Origin: Porticoccaceae bacterium
Lineage (GTDB): Bacteria; Pseudomonadota; Gammaproteobacteria; Pseudomonadales; Porticoccaceae
NCBI GenBank assembly: GCA_019090225.1
Contig: JAHRWI010000187.1
Location: forward strand, 1-7,837
DNA: 7,837 bases
Direction of reading: 5' to 3'
A program made the translations under genes and the position numbers. Shown here piece after piece: positions 1 through 6,945 of this stretch. Each line of letters opens with the position of its first letter. Positions within the stretch are counted from its first letter, which is position 1. The notes under the pieces are model-generated. The model did not search any database. It saw nothing but the letters and a program-made list of their open reading frames with translations, and was not told where the DNA came from.

Positions 1-73
1 CACCTGGTTCGGGGCTTTGCTAGGTTTTATGATTGGTGTGGTGCAGGTCTTGTTGTTTCAGTTTTTTCTATAG
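1..73 (+). CDS. C-terminal end of a probable membrane protein (partial)
   Basis: The second reading frame is open from the window edge to a TAG at 71-73. It encodes a 23-residue hydrophobic tail (TWFGALLGFMIGVVQVLLFQ, then FFL) that looks like a final transmembrane helix. A competing frame starting at base 1 is open to a TAA at 103-105, but it reads less like a real protein because it mixes Arg, Cys and Trp irregularly. The gene lies about 100 bases upstream of the small exported protein on the same strand, so the two could share a transcript, but nothing proves it. The family cannot be told from so little sequence. The call rests only on hydrophobicity and on the stop position. Confidence 0.4.
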   Translation, partial: TWFGALLGFMIGVVQVLLFQFFL

Positions 74-160
74 TTTTTTGTTTAAACTGGTTTTTATCTA
101 AATAAATGGGCAAGATCAGAATCCCCAGCTTAACAAGCCTGATGCAAAAGATGAATTTAT

Positions 161-167
161 GAAGGAG
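161..167 (+). promoter_or_regulatory. Ribosome binding site that sets the start of the Spy/CpxP-like gene
   Basis: GAAGGAG at 161-167 is a strong Shine-Dalgarno sequence lying 6 bases before the ATG at 174. An in-frame ATG at 159 overlaps this site and has no Shine-Dalgarno of its own, so 174 is the better start. It also places the basic end of the signal peptide (MKTRYSR) right at the N-terminus. Confidence 0.75.
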
Positions 168-173
168 AGCAAA

Positions 174-566
174 ATGAAAACCCGATACTCAAGATATGCA
201 GGAATATTTTTTTCTCTCACGTTTCTGATGAGTGTGACTGTTAGTGTGGTTGCCAACGCCGCTCAAATACCCGATCCAGCCGCATCCCAAAAGGAAGCGA
301 TTGATCAGATGCATCACAAACTGCACGAAGATCAAGCGGCTTTTAAAGAGCAAGAAGCGCAGGCATTAAAAGAACTTAACGAGATGACTATTCGAGAGGA
401 TGTCAGTGTCGAAGAGGTCAATGCCAAAATTGAGGAGCTGATGGCTGCAAAAACGCAAATTATGCATCTTCGCTATGGTCATCTCGTCGAGATGCGAACC
501 ATTCTTAGTGACGAACAAAAACCAGGCTACGACAAAGCCATATTGAATCGTTCAGAGGTGAAGTGA
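174..566 (+). CDS. Exported Spy/CpxP-like periplasmic helical protein
   Basis: This is a 130-residue protein with a clear Sec signal peptide: a basic start (residues 1-8), a hydrophobic core (about 9-26) and an AxA cleavage site, ANA at 27-29. The mature part, about 100 residues, is charged and almost wholly helical. It ends with the sequence LSDEQ at 111-115 followed by a Lys/Tyr/Asp-containing tail, which resembles the LTxxQ motif of the Spy/CpxP and heavy-metal-resistance (ZraP/CnrX) proteins. Those are small periplasmic proteins that act as ATP-independent chaperones or as sensors of envelope or metal stress. The match is by signal peptide, size, helical content and a single motif, so the exact role is uncertain. 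His46 or 47 and Met residues could bind metal, but no clear metal site is visible. Translation most likely starts at 174, because a strong GAAGGAG precedes it; a 135-residue form from 159 is less likely. It is convergent with the dioxygenase gene, 40 bases away. Confidence 0.7.
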   Translation: MKTRYSRYAGIFFSLTFLMSVTVSVVANAAQIPDPAASQKEAIDQMHHKLHEDQAAFKEQEAQALKELNEMTIREDVSVEEVNAKIEELMAAKTQIMHLRYGHLVEMRTILSDEQKPGYDKAILNRSEVK

Positions 567-606
567 GCCGGAGGGGTTTGCTGCTGGGCGGTACACACGC
601 AGCTCG

Positions 607-1521
607 TCAAAGCATTGTACTTAACTGGCGCATAATCCGCCGCTGGGCAGGATCCCAGCTATCGCGCCGATGCAGGCTGCCCAGTGTGTCAAACATCACC
701 GTGTCACCCACTTGCCAGTCGTGGCGGTAAATATTTTCTTCGCGGAGTGAGTGTTCGGTCAGCTCCTCAATCAGTTCATCGCTCTCTGCTTTTGGCATAC
801 CAATAATAAATTTAATGATTTGCGGGCTGACGTAGAGAATTTCTCGGCCGGTATCAGGGTGAGTCATTATCAGCGGGTGCTCGGCCTGGGGGATATCCGG
901 CTTTTCTATGCCCAACTCTCTGTTGCGTTCACGCTTGGCCTTAAAGCCCGCTCGGGTTTCAGAGGTGACAACTGCTCCAGGCTTCTCGCTTGTCTCGTCA
1001 GACTGAGATTCATCCCCGGATATGTAATTGGTAATACTATGGAAAGCTCTCAGGGTGCGTAACTTTGCGACGGTCTTTTCAGGCAGGGTTTCCAGAGCAC
1101 GATACTGATTACAAAAGCAGGTGCGGGGTGGGTTTTCGGGGATTTCCACCGCATTGAGAAAGCTCTCTTTACCGACTCGTGGTACATAAGAATAGTCGGC
1201 ATGCCAACCCAATTCTGTGGAGCCGCCGGTACCCTGGGGAACACCTTCTTTGTCATAGACATTATTGACGCGCAAAATCTCAGCGTAGTCGCCGTTGTCC
1301 TGAAACCACTCGGAGCCTTTGACCAGCTCGCCAAAGCCAGAGGCAAAATGCACCAGCGCAGTATCGCTGGGCTGCGGATTACCTCGAAACACCAGAACAA
1401 TATGCTGACGCAAAGCGTCCAGTATGGTTTGGCGAGTTTTCTTACTGATAGGCGCTTCAGGCTCCCAGCCATGGACAATTGCGCCGAGGGTAGGGTTCAG
1501 AGCTTCTATTTCTATATTCAT
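607..1521 (-). CDS. TauD/TfdA-family Fe(II)/2-oxoglutarate-dependent dioxygenase
   Basis: This 304-residue cytosolic enzyme has the double-stranded beta-helix (cupin-like) layout of the TauD/TfdA family. Members oxidise a small substrate while converting 2-oxoglutarate and O2 to succinate and CO2. The iron triad is visible: His107 and Asp109 in GWHADY, and the distal His284 in GSLHRR. Arg294/Arg295, 10-11 residues later (PAQRRIMRQ), are placed to hold the 2-oxoglutarate carboxylate. The family signature HPLIMTHPDTGREILYVS is at about 215-232, and the N-terminal TLGAIVHG resembles the opening strand of TauD. Length is normal (TauD is about 280). The residues do not reveal the substrate: taurine, an aryloxyacetate, an alkyl sulfate or another compound is possible. 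No sulfonate transporter or partner gene is adjacent. The ATG at 1519-1521 fits the family N-terminus, although no strong Shine-Dalgarno precedes it. Confidence 0.88.
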   Translation of the reverse strand: MNIEIEALNPTLGAIVHGWEPEAPISKKTRQTILDALRQHIVLVFRGNPQPSDTALVHFASGFGELVKGSEWFQDNGDYAEILRVNNVYDKEGVPQGTGGSTELGWHADYSYVPRVGKESFLNAVEIPENPPRTCFCNQYRALETLPEKTVAKLRTLRAFHSITNYISGDESQSDETSEKPGAVVTSETRAGFKAKRERNRELGIEKPDIPQAEHPLIMTHPDTGREILYVSPQIIKFIIGMPKAESDELIEELTEHSLREENIYRHDWQVGDTVMFDTLGSLHRRDSWDPAQRRIMRQLSTML

Positions 1522-1790
1522 TTTGGATGACCAGATTGGACTGAGTTGCTGTTAGTTTTATATTTTTAAGTCTAGTCAATGATAATATTTTTTCCATAGG
1601 AGTCTATTTTTTCAGGGTGACTTTACAAAACGCTTCCAAAGGCTCCTTGTTATACCCATAGAGGTAATGCCGTAAGCTACATTTTGTATAATCAGAGTCC
1701 GAGTAGTAGCTTCTTCCTGGCCAGAAAAATTAGGCTTAATTAAAGGTAGGTACCTCGTAGAGTTATATGAACAGATGAGTAGTTTAAGCC
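1522..1790. other. AT-rich divergent intergenic region between the dioxygenase and dinB
   Basis: This 269-base gap must hold the promoters of both divergent genes. On the minus strand, TTGACT (plus bases 1574-1579) matches five of six -35 bases, but I see no good -10 at 16-18 bases. On the plus strand there is a perfect TATAAT at 1687-1692. Neither half-site is a convincing promoter alone. I see no tRNA, small RNA or additional gene. Small palindromes occur (CTGGCCAG near 1718, AGGTACCT near 1748) without a terminator or operator context. Confidence 0.5.
1687..1692 (+). promoter_or_regulatory. Possible -10 element for dinB
   Basis: TATAAT is a perfect match to the sigma-70 -10 consensus, 98 bases before the dinB TTG start. 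The sequence 16-18 bases upstream (around GTAATG, 1664-1669) is a poor -35, so promoter strength would rest on the -10 or on an activator. No LexA-type CTG-N10-CAG site is visible near it. Confidence 0.25.
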
Positions 1791-2957
1791 TTGAAAAATA
1801 GTACCCTAGTCGGCGATGCGACCGCCCAACGCAAAATCATTCACTGCGATTGTGATTGTTTTTATGCGGCGGTGGAGATGCGGGATGACCCTTCGTTGGC
1901 GCAGGTTCCCCTAGCGGTGGGTGGTAGTGCCGAGCGCCGGGGTGTGGTGGCGACCTGTAATTATCAGGCCCGCGAGTTTGGCATTCACTCGGCGATGCCT
2001 ATGGGCCAGGCTTTGCGACTGTGTCCTTCGCTGGTGGTGATGCCGCCAGATTTTACAAAATACCGTAGTGTCTCTGAGCAGATCCGCAATATTTTCCACA
2101 CCTTTACGGATAAAGTTGAACCCCTGTCTCTGGATGAGGCTTTTCTGGATGTCAGCGAGACGACGACCTACTCCGGTAGTGCGACCTTGATGGCTCAGGC
2201 GCTGCGGCAACAGATTAAATCTGAGGTCGGTATTATCGTATCGGCCGGTGTGGCCCCTAATAAATTTCTGGCGAAAATTGCCAGCGACTGGAATAAACCT
2301 GATGGTTTGTTTGTGATTACCCCGGAGCAGATTGACGGCTTTGTTGAGCAATTATCTGTAGGTAAACTCTTTGGGGTGGGTAAGGTCACCGAGAAAAAAT
2401 TGAATGATCTGGGGGTCTCGACCTGTGGCGAGCTGAGGGAAGTGGCCTTAACCGAATTGACCGAGCGCTTTGGGGTGATGGGTCAGCGGCTTTATGAGTT
2501 ATGCCGGGGTGTCGATGTTCGAGAGGTTCGGACTGATCGGCGGCGTAAATCTTTGAGTGTTGAAACCACGTTTGTGACTGATTTGCTTGACGCCAATGCT
2601 TGCGTGAGGCCTTTAGGTGAGCTGTTTGAAAAGTTGTCAGAGCGCTACGCCAAGCTCAATAGCGCGGGGCAGGCAGATTCTAAGCATCGAGACTTTAAAC
2701 ACGGAGATTCTAAACAGGCTGCCATCAAGGGATCTGGCGGGGCCTCAGGTACCCGGCAATTTCTTAAAATGCGCTTTGATGATTTTACGGTGACGACCAT
2801 AGAACGGCGGTTGGACAGTGGCTGGAGCCTTGAGGCATATCAGCAATTGTGCGAGGAAGCCTGGCAGCGGAAATCCCGACCGGTGCGCTTATTGGGTATC
2901 GGTGTGCGTTTTGCCAATGTCGATATTGATGATAGTCAATACAGTCTTTTTGAGTGA
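1791..2957 (+). CDS. dinB: DNA polymerase IV (Y-family translesion polymerase)
   Basis: This 388-residue Y-family DNA polymerase copies past damaged bases with low fidelity. Catalytic metal ligands are visible: Asp20 in IIHCDCDCFYAAVEM and Asp115-Glu116 in SLDEAFLD. The palm and fingers region includes Arg61 (YQAREFGIHSAM), and a helix-hairpin-helix (LFGVGKVTEKKLNDLGV) sits at about 193-209. The little finger runs from about 251 to 380 and ends with FDDF and RPVRLLGIGV. The last residues, QYSLF at 383-387, fit the sliding-clamp binding motif (QxxLF). E. coli Pol IV has 351 residues. The surplus here comes from about 12 extra N-terminal residues and an insertion of about 24 residues at 290-322 containing a 15-base repeat. 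The only in-frame start that keeps IIHCD is TTG at 1791; an upstream in-frame ATG at 1767 runs straight into TGA. A good Shine-Dalgarno is lacking. The gene stands alone and faces away from the dioxygenase gene. Confidence 0.97.
   Translation: MKNSTLVGDATAQRKIIHCDCDCFYAAVEMRDDPSLAQVPLAVGGSAERRGVVATCNYQAREFGIHSAMPMGQALRLCPSLVVMPPDFTKYRSVSEQIRNIFHTFTDKVEPLSLDEAFLDVSETTTYSGSATLMAQALRQQIKSEVGIIVSAGVAPNKFLAKIASDWNKPDGLFVITPEQIDGFVEQLSVGKLFGVGKVTEKKLNDLGVSTCGELREVALTELTERFGVMGQRLYELCRGVDVREVRTDRRRKSLSVETTFVTDLLDANACVRPLGELFEKLSERYAKLNSAGQADSKHRDFKHGDSKQAAIKGSGGASGTRQFLKMRFDDFTVTTIERRLDSGWSLEAYQQLCEEAWQRKSRPVRLLGIGVRFANVDIDDSQYSLFE
2676..2720 (+). repeat. Three in-frame copies of a 15-base unit inside dinB
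   Basis: Three imperfect 15-base units follow each other and encode DSKHR, DFKHG and DSKQA (residues 296-310). The unit is a multiple of three, so changes in copy number would keep the frame. It lies in the little-finger domain, in a stretch that is a short turn in E. coli Pol IV (between the equivalents of RRLAK and KLKFDDF). Confidence 0.75.
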
Positions 2958-2990
2958 CAGGGTTTGCTCATCCGCAGTATTTACCGATTG

Positions 2991-3028
2991 CAATGATCAT
3001 TGATTAAGTTAGTCTAGATCGCTAAAAA
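2991..3028 (+). promoter_or_regulatory. Candidate promoter with an overlapping palindrome upstream of the carboxylase-like gene
   Basis: TTGATT (3000-3005) and TAAAAA (3023-3028) are 17 bases apart, each matching four of six sigma-70 consensus bases. The perfect 12-base palindrome CAATGATCATTG (2991-3002) overlaps the -35 element and would be a natural place for a dimeric regulator. A second TATAAG at 3049-3054 is a better -10 by sequence but lacks a -35. The 117-base gap after dinB suggests that the carboxylase-like gene is transcribed on its own. Confidence 0.3.
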
Positions 3029-3074
3029 ATATTCAATCCTCCATAAACTATAAGTCCAACTAGGGAGACAGCAT

Positions 3075-5312
3075 ATGGCGACCACCAAAGCGCAGGCAGA
3101 ATCAGCAGCGGCTGCTGACGGCTACCAACAAGGTGAATTCGACCCCATTACTGCCGAAGTTATTCGTTCATCGTTCGACAATATCGCCACTGAGATGAGT
3201 TTGGTGTTATTGCGAACCTCGGGTTCGGCGGTATTAACCGAGTCCAAGGATTTTTCCACCATTCTGTTTGATGCTGACTGTAATCAACTCGGTGTGGTGG
3301 GTTATTTGCTCTATCACCTGGCGACTTCCCGCCTGGGTGTGCGCCATATCGCAAAAACCCGGGCTCTCGAAGACATCAGGCCCGGTGATGCATTTATGTG
3401 TAACGATCCTCATAACGGCGGCGCGGCTCACCAGGGTGATGTGGGCATTATCATGCCGATATTTTCTGAATTAGCAGGCACTGAAACCCTGGTGGGCTGG
3501 TGTTTTGCCAATGCTCATATGAGTGATATTGGTGGTTCGGCCATTAGTGGTTTTGCGCCTGAGGCTCGGGATGTGTATTCCGAAGCGTTGCGTTTTCCCG
3601 GGACCCGTGTCGCCCGTAATGGGCTGCTAGATGCTGAGTGGGTGGGTTTTATTAGCAATAATGTGCGTGTGCCCCTATCGCTGATCAGCGATACCCGGAG
3701 TTTGATCGCGGCCTGTAATACCGGCTCCGAGCGCTACCGGGATATGATCGAGGAGTATGGCTATGACCGCCTCAGAGCCTACTCAAATTACAACGTTGGT
3801 CTTACCGAGAAGGCCTTTCGTGATCGTATTGGCCAGCTCCCTGAAGGCACTTACCAGACCTTTGAGTGGGTTGAATATGACGGTGCTGGTAGCCCGGATT
3901 TATACCCTATGTATTGCGATATGACGGTGCGGGATCGCAAGCTGCATTTTAATTTTTCCGGCTGTCCCCAGGTGCCAGCCTTTGTTAATGCCGCGCAAGG
4001 TGGCCTTGAAGGCAATGTGATCGCGCCGCTTATTTGTCAGTTAGCACCCGATGTGCCAATCAACGAAGGTTTTTGGCGCTGCATAGAGATTGACCGTGGT
4101 GAGCCGGGCACTATCACTAATCCGGTCGCGCCCGCGCCGGTGACGGCTGCTCATGCTACCGGTGGTGTACGGGCCGGTCGCATGGTTCAGGAAGCCCTGG
4201 TCGCCGCTTGTTCGTTGTCTGAGTCGGAGGCCTTACGTGGTCGGGTATCGGGTTTGTCCTCAGGGGCGCTGGCGGTTTCGATCTGGTTTGGGCGCAATAA
4301 AAGTGGTGATCCCTCGGTATTTCTTCCCCTTGATTCTGGTGCTGGAGTTGGCGGTGGTGCCCAGTCGATTGGCGATGGTCAGGATAATTACGGACTGCAG
4401 GCCGCATTGTCCCTGAACTGGGCGGATGTCGAAGTCTACGAACTGAGTGACCCGGTGCTGCTCTTGTGGCGACGTATCAAAACCAACTCTGGTGGCGCTG
4501 GACGCTACCGAGGCGGCATGGGCATGGACGCTGCGTTTACCGTGCGCGAGGGAGAAAGCCTGGTCGGTCAGAACTTCCTCACTGCAACAGAATTACCGGG
4601 CAAGGGCTTTGCCGGAGCTTACCCTGGCAGTACCTGCGCTAGCTGGGTGTTGCGGGATACCAATGTCCGCGAGCTACTCAAGGCCGGTAAATTGCCTAAA
4701 AATCAGCACATGCTAACCGGTGAGGAAGACCCTAATCTACGCGCCAATACCACCAATGTGCAGTTTTTGGACGGCGATGTATTTCGGGCGGTTGCCTCTG
4801 GCGGTGGTGGTTTGGGTGATCCTTTTCTGCGTTCTGTCGAGGAAATTACCGATGACCTGAACAATGATCTGATCTCTGTTGCCGCCGCAGAAAATCTCTA
4901 CGGTGCAGTGGTACTGAGTGGACAGGGTGAATTGTACAGTATACACGAACAGGCCACCTGGGTGCGTCGTGATGCCATACGGAAAGAGCTCGTGCCCAAC
5001 AAAAAGGGTAGCCTGGCTGATATTCCTGAAAGCTCGGGAATTGAGGGTGTGCTGCATGGCGATAAGCAAATGCAGTGTAGCCATTGCCAGACCGGCCTCT
5101 GTGCAGATAGTCAGGACTGGAAACACAGCGTGCCAAGCGTGCGGCAAGACCTGGCGGATTGTTTTGATGCCGCAGAAACTGTGGTGCGCCGACGACAGCA
5201 AGACCCGGTCGATATTATCGAATATTACTGCCCAACCTGCGCCTGTTGCTTAGCCATTGACCTGGCGGTGGTAGGGCAGGATAGAGAACCGCCGAACTTT
5301 CGTTTTAGTTAG
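3075..5312 (+). CDS. HyuB/acetone-carboxylase-alpha-like protein fused to a gamma-like zinc domain
   Basis: This 745-residue protein belongs to the hydantoinase B/oxoprolinase family. Such subunits work with an ATP-binding HyuA-like partner on hydantoins, 5-oxoproline, or ketones such as acetone and acetophenone. Probable metal-site motifs are NDPHNGGAAHQGD (110-122) and ANAHMSDIGG (145-154). The sequences VYELSDPVLLLWRRIKTNSG (454-473) and AGRYRGGMGM, and ASGGGGLGDPF (574-584), resemble the acetone carboxylase alpha subunit more than plain HyuB. The resemblance continues to about residue 640 (ITDDLNN, ENLYGAVV, RRDAIRKE). Residues about 665-745 then contain CSHC (668-671), DWKHS (681-685) and EYYCPTC (716-722), the layout of the separate acetone carboxylase gamma subunit, which binds zinc. 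AGGGAG (3062-3067) lies 7 bases before the ATG. No HyuA-like gene is next to it in the window. The family is certain, the substrate unknown. Known carboxylases use alpha, beta and gamma as separate chains. Confidence 0.9.
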   Translation: MATTKAQAESAAAADGYQQGEFDPITAEVIRSSFDNIATEMSLVLLRTSGSAVLTESKDFSTILFDADCNQLGVVGYLLYHLATSRLGVRHIAKTRALEDIRPGDAFMCNDPHNGGAAHQGDVGIIMPIFSELAGTETLVGWCFANAHMSDIGGSAISGFAPEARDVYSEALRFPGTRVARNGLLDAEWVGFISNNVRVPLSLISDTRSLIAACNTGSERYRDMIEEYGYDRLRAYSNYNVGLTEKAFRDRIGQLPEGTYQTFEWVEYDGAGSPDLYPMYCDMTVRDRKLHFNFSGCPQVPAFVNAAQGGLEGNVIAPLICQLAPDVPINEGFWRCIEIDRGEPGTITNPVAPAPVTAAHATGGVRAGRMVQEALVAACSLSESEALRGRVSGLSSGALAVSIWFGRNKSGDPSVFLPLDSGAGVGGGAQSIGDGQDNYGLQAALSLNWADVEVYELSDPVLLLWRRIKTNSGGAGRYRGGMGMDAAFTVREGESLVGQNFLTATELPGKGFAGAYPGSTCASWVLRDTNVRELLKAGKLPKNQHMLTGEEDPNLRANTTNVQFLDGDVFRAVASGGGGLGDPFLRSVEEITDDLNNDLISVAAAENLYGAVVLSGQGELYSIHEQATWVRRDAIRKELVPNKKGSLADIPESSGIEGVLHGDKQMQCSHCQTGLCADSQDWKHSVPSVRQDLADCFDAAETVVRRRQQDPVDIIEYYCPTCACCLAIDLAVVGQDREPPNFRFS

Positions 5313-5333
5313 TTGTTTTAAATAGCCGTTTTA

Positions 5334-5352
5334 GTTCGCCGTATTGGCGGGC
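5334..5352. terminator. Weak candidate hairpin between convergent genes
   Basis: GTTCGCC and GGCGGGC can pair around a GTATT loop, giving a 7-base stem with two G-U pairs if transcribed from the plus strand. It lies in the 78-base gap between the convergent carboxylase-like and aldehyde dehydrogenase genes, where a terminator is expected. There is no following T-run on either strand, so it is not a standard intrinsic terminator. Confidence 0.2.
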
Positions 5353-5390
5353 AGTTATGGACTAGCAATGATGGGCTGTCGGTTAAGCGG

Positions 5391-6824
5391 CTAAAGTTTA
5401 AGCCTGTTGAGCATATTGAATAGTTTTTCGTGAAAGCTGGTATAGGGTGGGTAAAAGAGGTCGGGTTTGCCCACTTTTGGAAAGGTGAACACGGGTCGGA
5501 GTTTGCTGAGTTCTAAAAACCCCTCGAAGCCGTGATAGTGACCCATACCGCTGGCACCGACGCCGCCAAAGGGTATGTCGTGCTGAAGGACATGGAAAAC
5601 ACAGTGGTTTATGGTGACCCCGCCTGACATTGTCTCGTAGAGCATTTGTTCCTGAATATTTTTGTCATTGGTGAATATGTACAGGGCTAGTGGGCGATCG
5701 CGATCATTAATATAGGTAAGCACGTCGTCGATAGACTGGTAAGTCATGATGGGTAGTATTGGCCCAAATATCTCCTCCTGCATCAGGGTCATCTCGTTAC
5801 TGGGATTGACGACGATATGGGGCGGAAACTTCTTTAATTCAGCATTAAAATCGTTGCCGGTCAGGTTGACGGCCCTGGCGCCTTTTACCACCGCGTCGTC
5901 CAATGTTTCCTTGAGGCGATTAAAGGAGTGCGCGTCGATAACCGAGGTGTAGCTTTCGTCGTTGGTGTCTGGGTAGCGTTCTGAGACTACCTCACTGGCG
6001 AATTTCACAAAAGCATCGACTTTACCTTCAGGCAAAAACAGATAATCCGGCGCCACGCAGGTTTGCCCGGCGTTCAGGTACTTGGTGTAGAGCAAGCGTC
6101 TGGCAGCTTCTTCGAGATTATAGTCGTCGCAAATCACTGTCGGGGATTTTCCTCCCAGCTCAAGGGTGACTGGGCACAGGTTTTCGGCAGCGCTTTTCAT
6201 CACGGTCTTGCCGCTTTCTGCCGAGCCGGTGTAAACAATGTGATCAAAGGGCAGTGCAGTGAATTCACTGCCGCCAACGCCGGGCAGGTAAGCGACGGTG
6301 TCGTCACCAAAGATCTCAGCGCAGAGCATTTGCAGGAGGCGACACAGGTTTTGAGAGTTGGCAGCGAGCTTGATCATGCAGCGGTTACCTGCGGCCAATG
6401 CGCAGATGATCGGCCCGATAGATAAGTACAGCGGATAGTTCCAGGGTGTGCCGATACCGATAATACCCTTGGGCTGAGGGATCAGGCGGTTTTTGCCGGT
6501 GGCAAACATAATCGAGGTGCGCCGTTTTTGTGGCTTCATCCATTTCTTCAGATGTCTACGGGCATCCCGGATCGCGGACAAGTTGCCAAACATTTCGACC
6601 ATTTTGGTTTCCGTGGCGCTGCGGTGACCAAAATCTGCGGAGATAGTCGCAGTGATGGCGTCGGTGTTATCCAGCAGCATTTTCTCCAGCTTGTTCAGAT
6701 TTACAACTCTTTGGGCATAGGACGGGAAAGGTTGTTTTCGGTACGCGGCTTTTTGTAGGAGAAATATTCGTTGCGCTTCGGACGCTGGATTGTCGATAAC
6801 TCTGAGTTGAGCAGCTTGTGCCAT
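5391..6824 (-). CDS. Aldehyde dehydrogenase, coniferyl aldehyde dehydrogenase class
   Basis: This 477-residue soluble NAD(P)-dependent aldehyde dehydrogenase oxidises an aldehyde to its acid. Key residues are all present: Asn129 in TPWNYPL (oxyanion site), Lys152 in MIKLAANS (cofactor binding), Gly200-Ser201 in YTGSAESGK, Glu222 in VTLELGGKSP (general base), the nucleophile Cys256 in NAGQTCVAPDY, and EEIFGP at 350-355. NAGQTCVAPDY, PFGGVGASGMGHYHG (418-432) and the short tail ending PPYTSFHEK place it with the class 3-like enzymes, whose bacterial members are often named coniferyl aldehyde dehydrogenase (CalB). Many are not proven to act on coniferyl aldehyde, and medium- or long-chain aliphatic aldehydes are equally possible. 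The usual proline and serine after Lys152 are replaced (KLAAN). GGAG (plus 6832-6835) sits 7 bases before the ATG at 6822-6824. The upstream region carries a perfect TATAAT and a heptamer array. It is convergent with the carboxylase-like gene and 236 bases downstream of gcvP on the same strand. Confidence 0.92.
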   Translation of the reverse strand: MAQAAQLRVIDNPASEAQRIFLLQKAAYRKQPFPSYAQRVVNLNKLEKMLLDNTDAITATISADFGHRSATETKMVEMFGNLSAIRDARRHLKKWMKPQKRRTSIMFATGKNRLIPQPKGIIGIGTPWNYPLYLSIGPIICALAAGNRCMIKLAANSQNLCRLLQMLCAEIFGDDTVAYLPGVGGSEFTALPFDHIVYTGSAESGKTVMKSAAENLCPVTLELGGKSPTVICDDYNLEEAARRLLYTKYLNAGQTCVAPDYLFLPEGKVDAFVKFASEVVSERYPDTNDESYTSVIDAHSFNRLKETLDDAVVKGARAVNLTGNDFNAELKKFPPHIVVNPSNEMTLMQEEIFGPILPIMTYQSIDDVLTYINDRDRPLALYIFTNDKNIQEQMLYETMSGGVTINHCVFHVLQHDIPFGGVGASGMGHYHGFEGFLELSKLRPVFTFPKVGKPDLFYPPYTSFHEKLFNMLNRLKL

Positions 6825-6918
6825 GGTGTGTCTCCGCAGGTAAAGTATTTATATTTTTGTTGGGGAATTTTCTTTGTGCGATTTTTGCAGATCAGTCGGA
6901 GTGTAAGTGATCCCTTGA

Positions 6919-6924
6919 ATTATA
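6919..6924 (-). promoter_or_regulatory. Perfect -10 element upstream of the aldehyde dehydrogenase gene
   Basis: The minus strand reads TATAAT here, about 95 bases before the aldehyde dehydrogenase ATG. At 17 bases further upstream (plus 6942-6947) the minus strand reads CGATAA, a poor -35. The heptamer array starts exactly there, so any -35 or activator contact would fall at or in the array. TCACTTA occurs twice around the -10 (plus 6923-6929 and 6904-6910). Confidence 0.4.
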
Positions 6925-6929
6925 AGTGA

Positions 6930-6943
6930 ACAGTTGGACAGTT
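6930..6943 (+). repeat. Short direct repeat of ACAGTT beside the heptamer array
   Basis: ACAGTT occurs at 6930-6935 and again at 6938-6943, an 8-base spacing. It fills the space between the TATAAT and the heptamer array. It could be a leftover of the slippage that built the array, or half-sites of an operator. Confidence 0.5.
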
Positions 6944-6945
6944 AT

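Noticed and set aside
106..162. 18-codon frame (MGKIRIPSLTSLMQKMNL) ahead of the Spy/CpxP-like gene as a leader peptide
   Set aside because: There is no ribosome binding site before the ATG and no attenuator-like hairpin; its TGA merely overlaps an unlikely upstream ATG at 159.
580..603. Hairpin GCTGC-N14-GCAGC between the first two convergent genes as a terminator
   Set aside because: The stem is only 5 bases with a 14-base loop and no T-run on either strand.
1050..1478. Long overlapping reading frames opposite or inside the dioxygenase, dinB, carboxylase-like and aldehyde dehydrogenase genes
   Set aside because: They overlap genes with intact catalytic motifs in another frame, lack recognisable domains, and show irregular Cys/Trp/Arg-rich translations typical of shadow frames.
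1522..1790. LexA/SOS box upstream of dinB
   Set aside because: I checked CTG-N10-CAG spacing. Only half-sites appear, such as ACAG at 1771-1774 with AGAG instead of CTGT.
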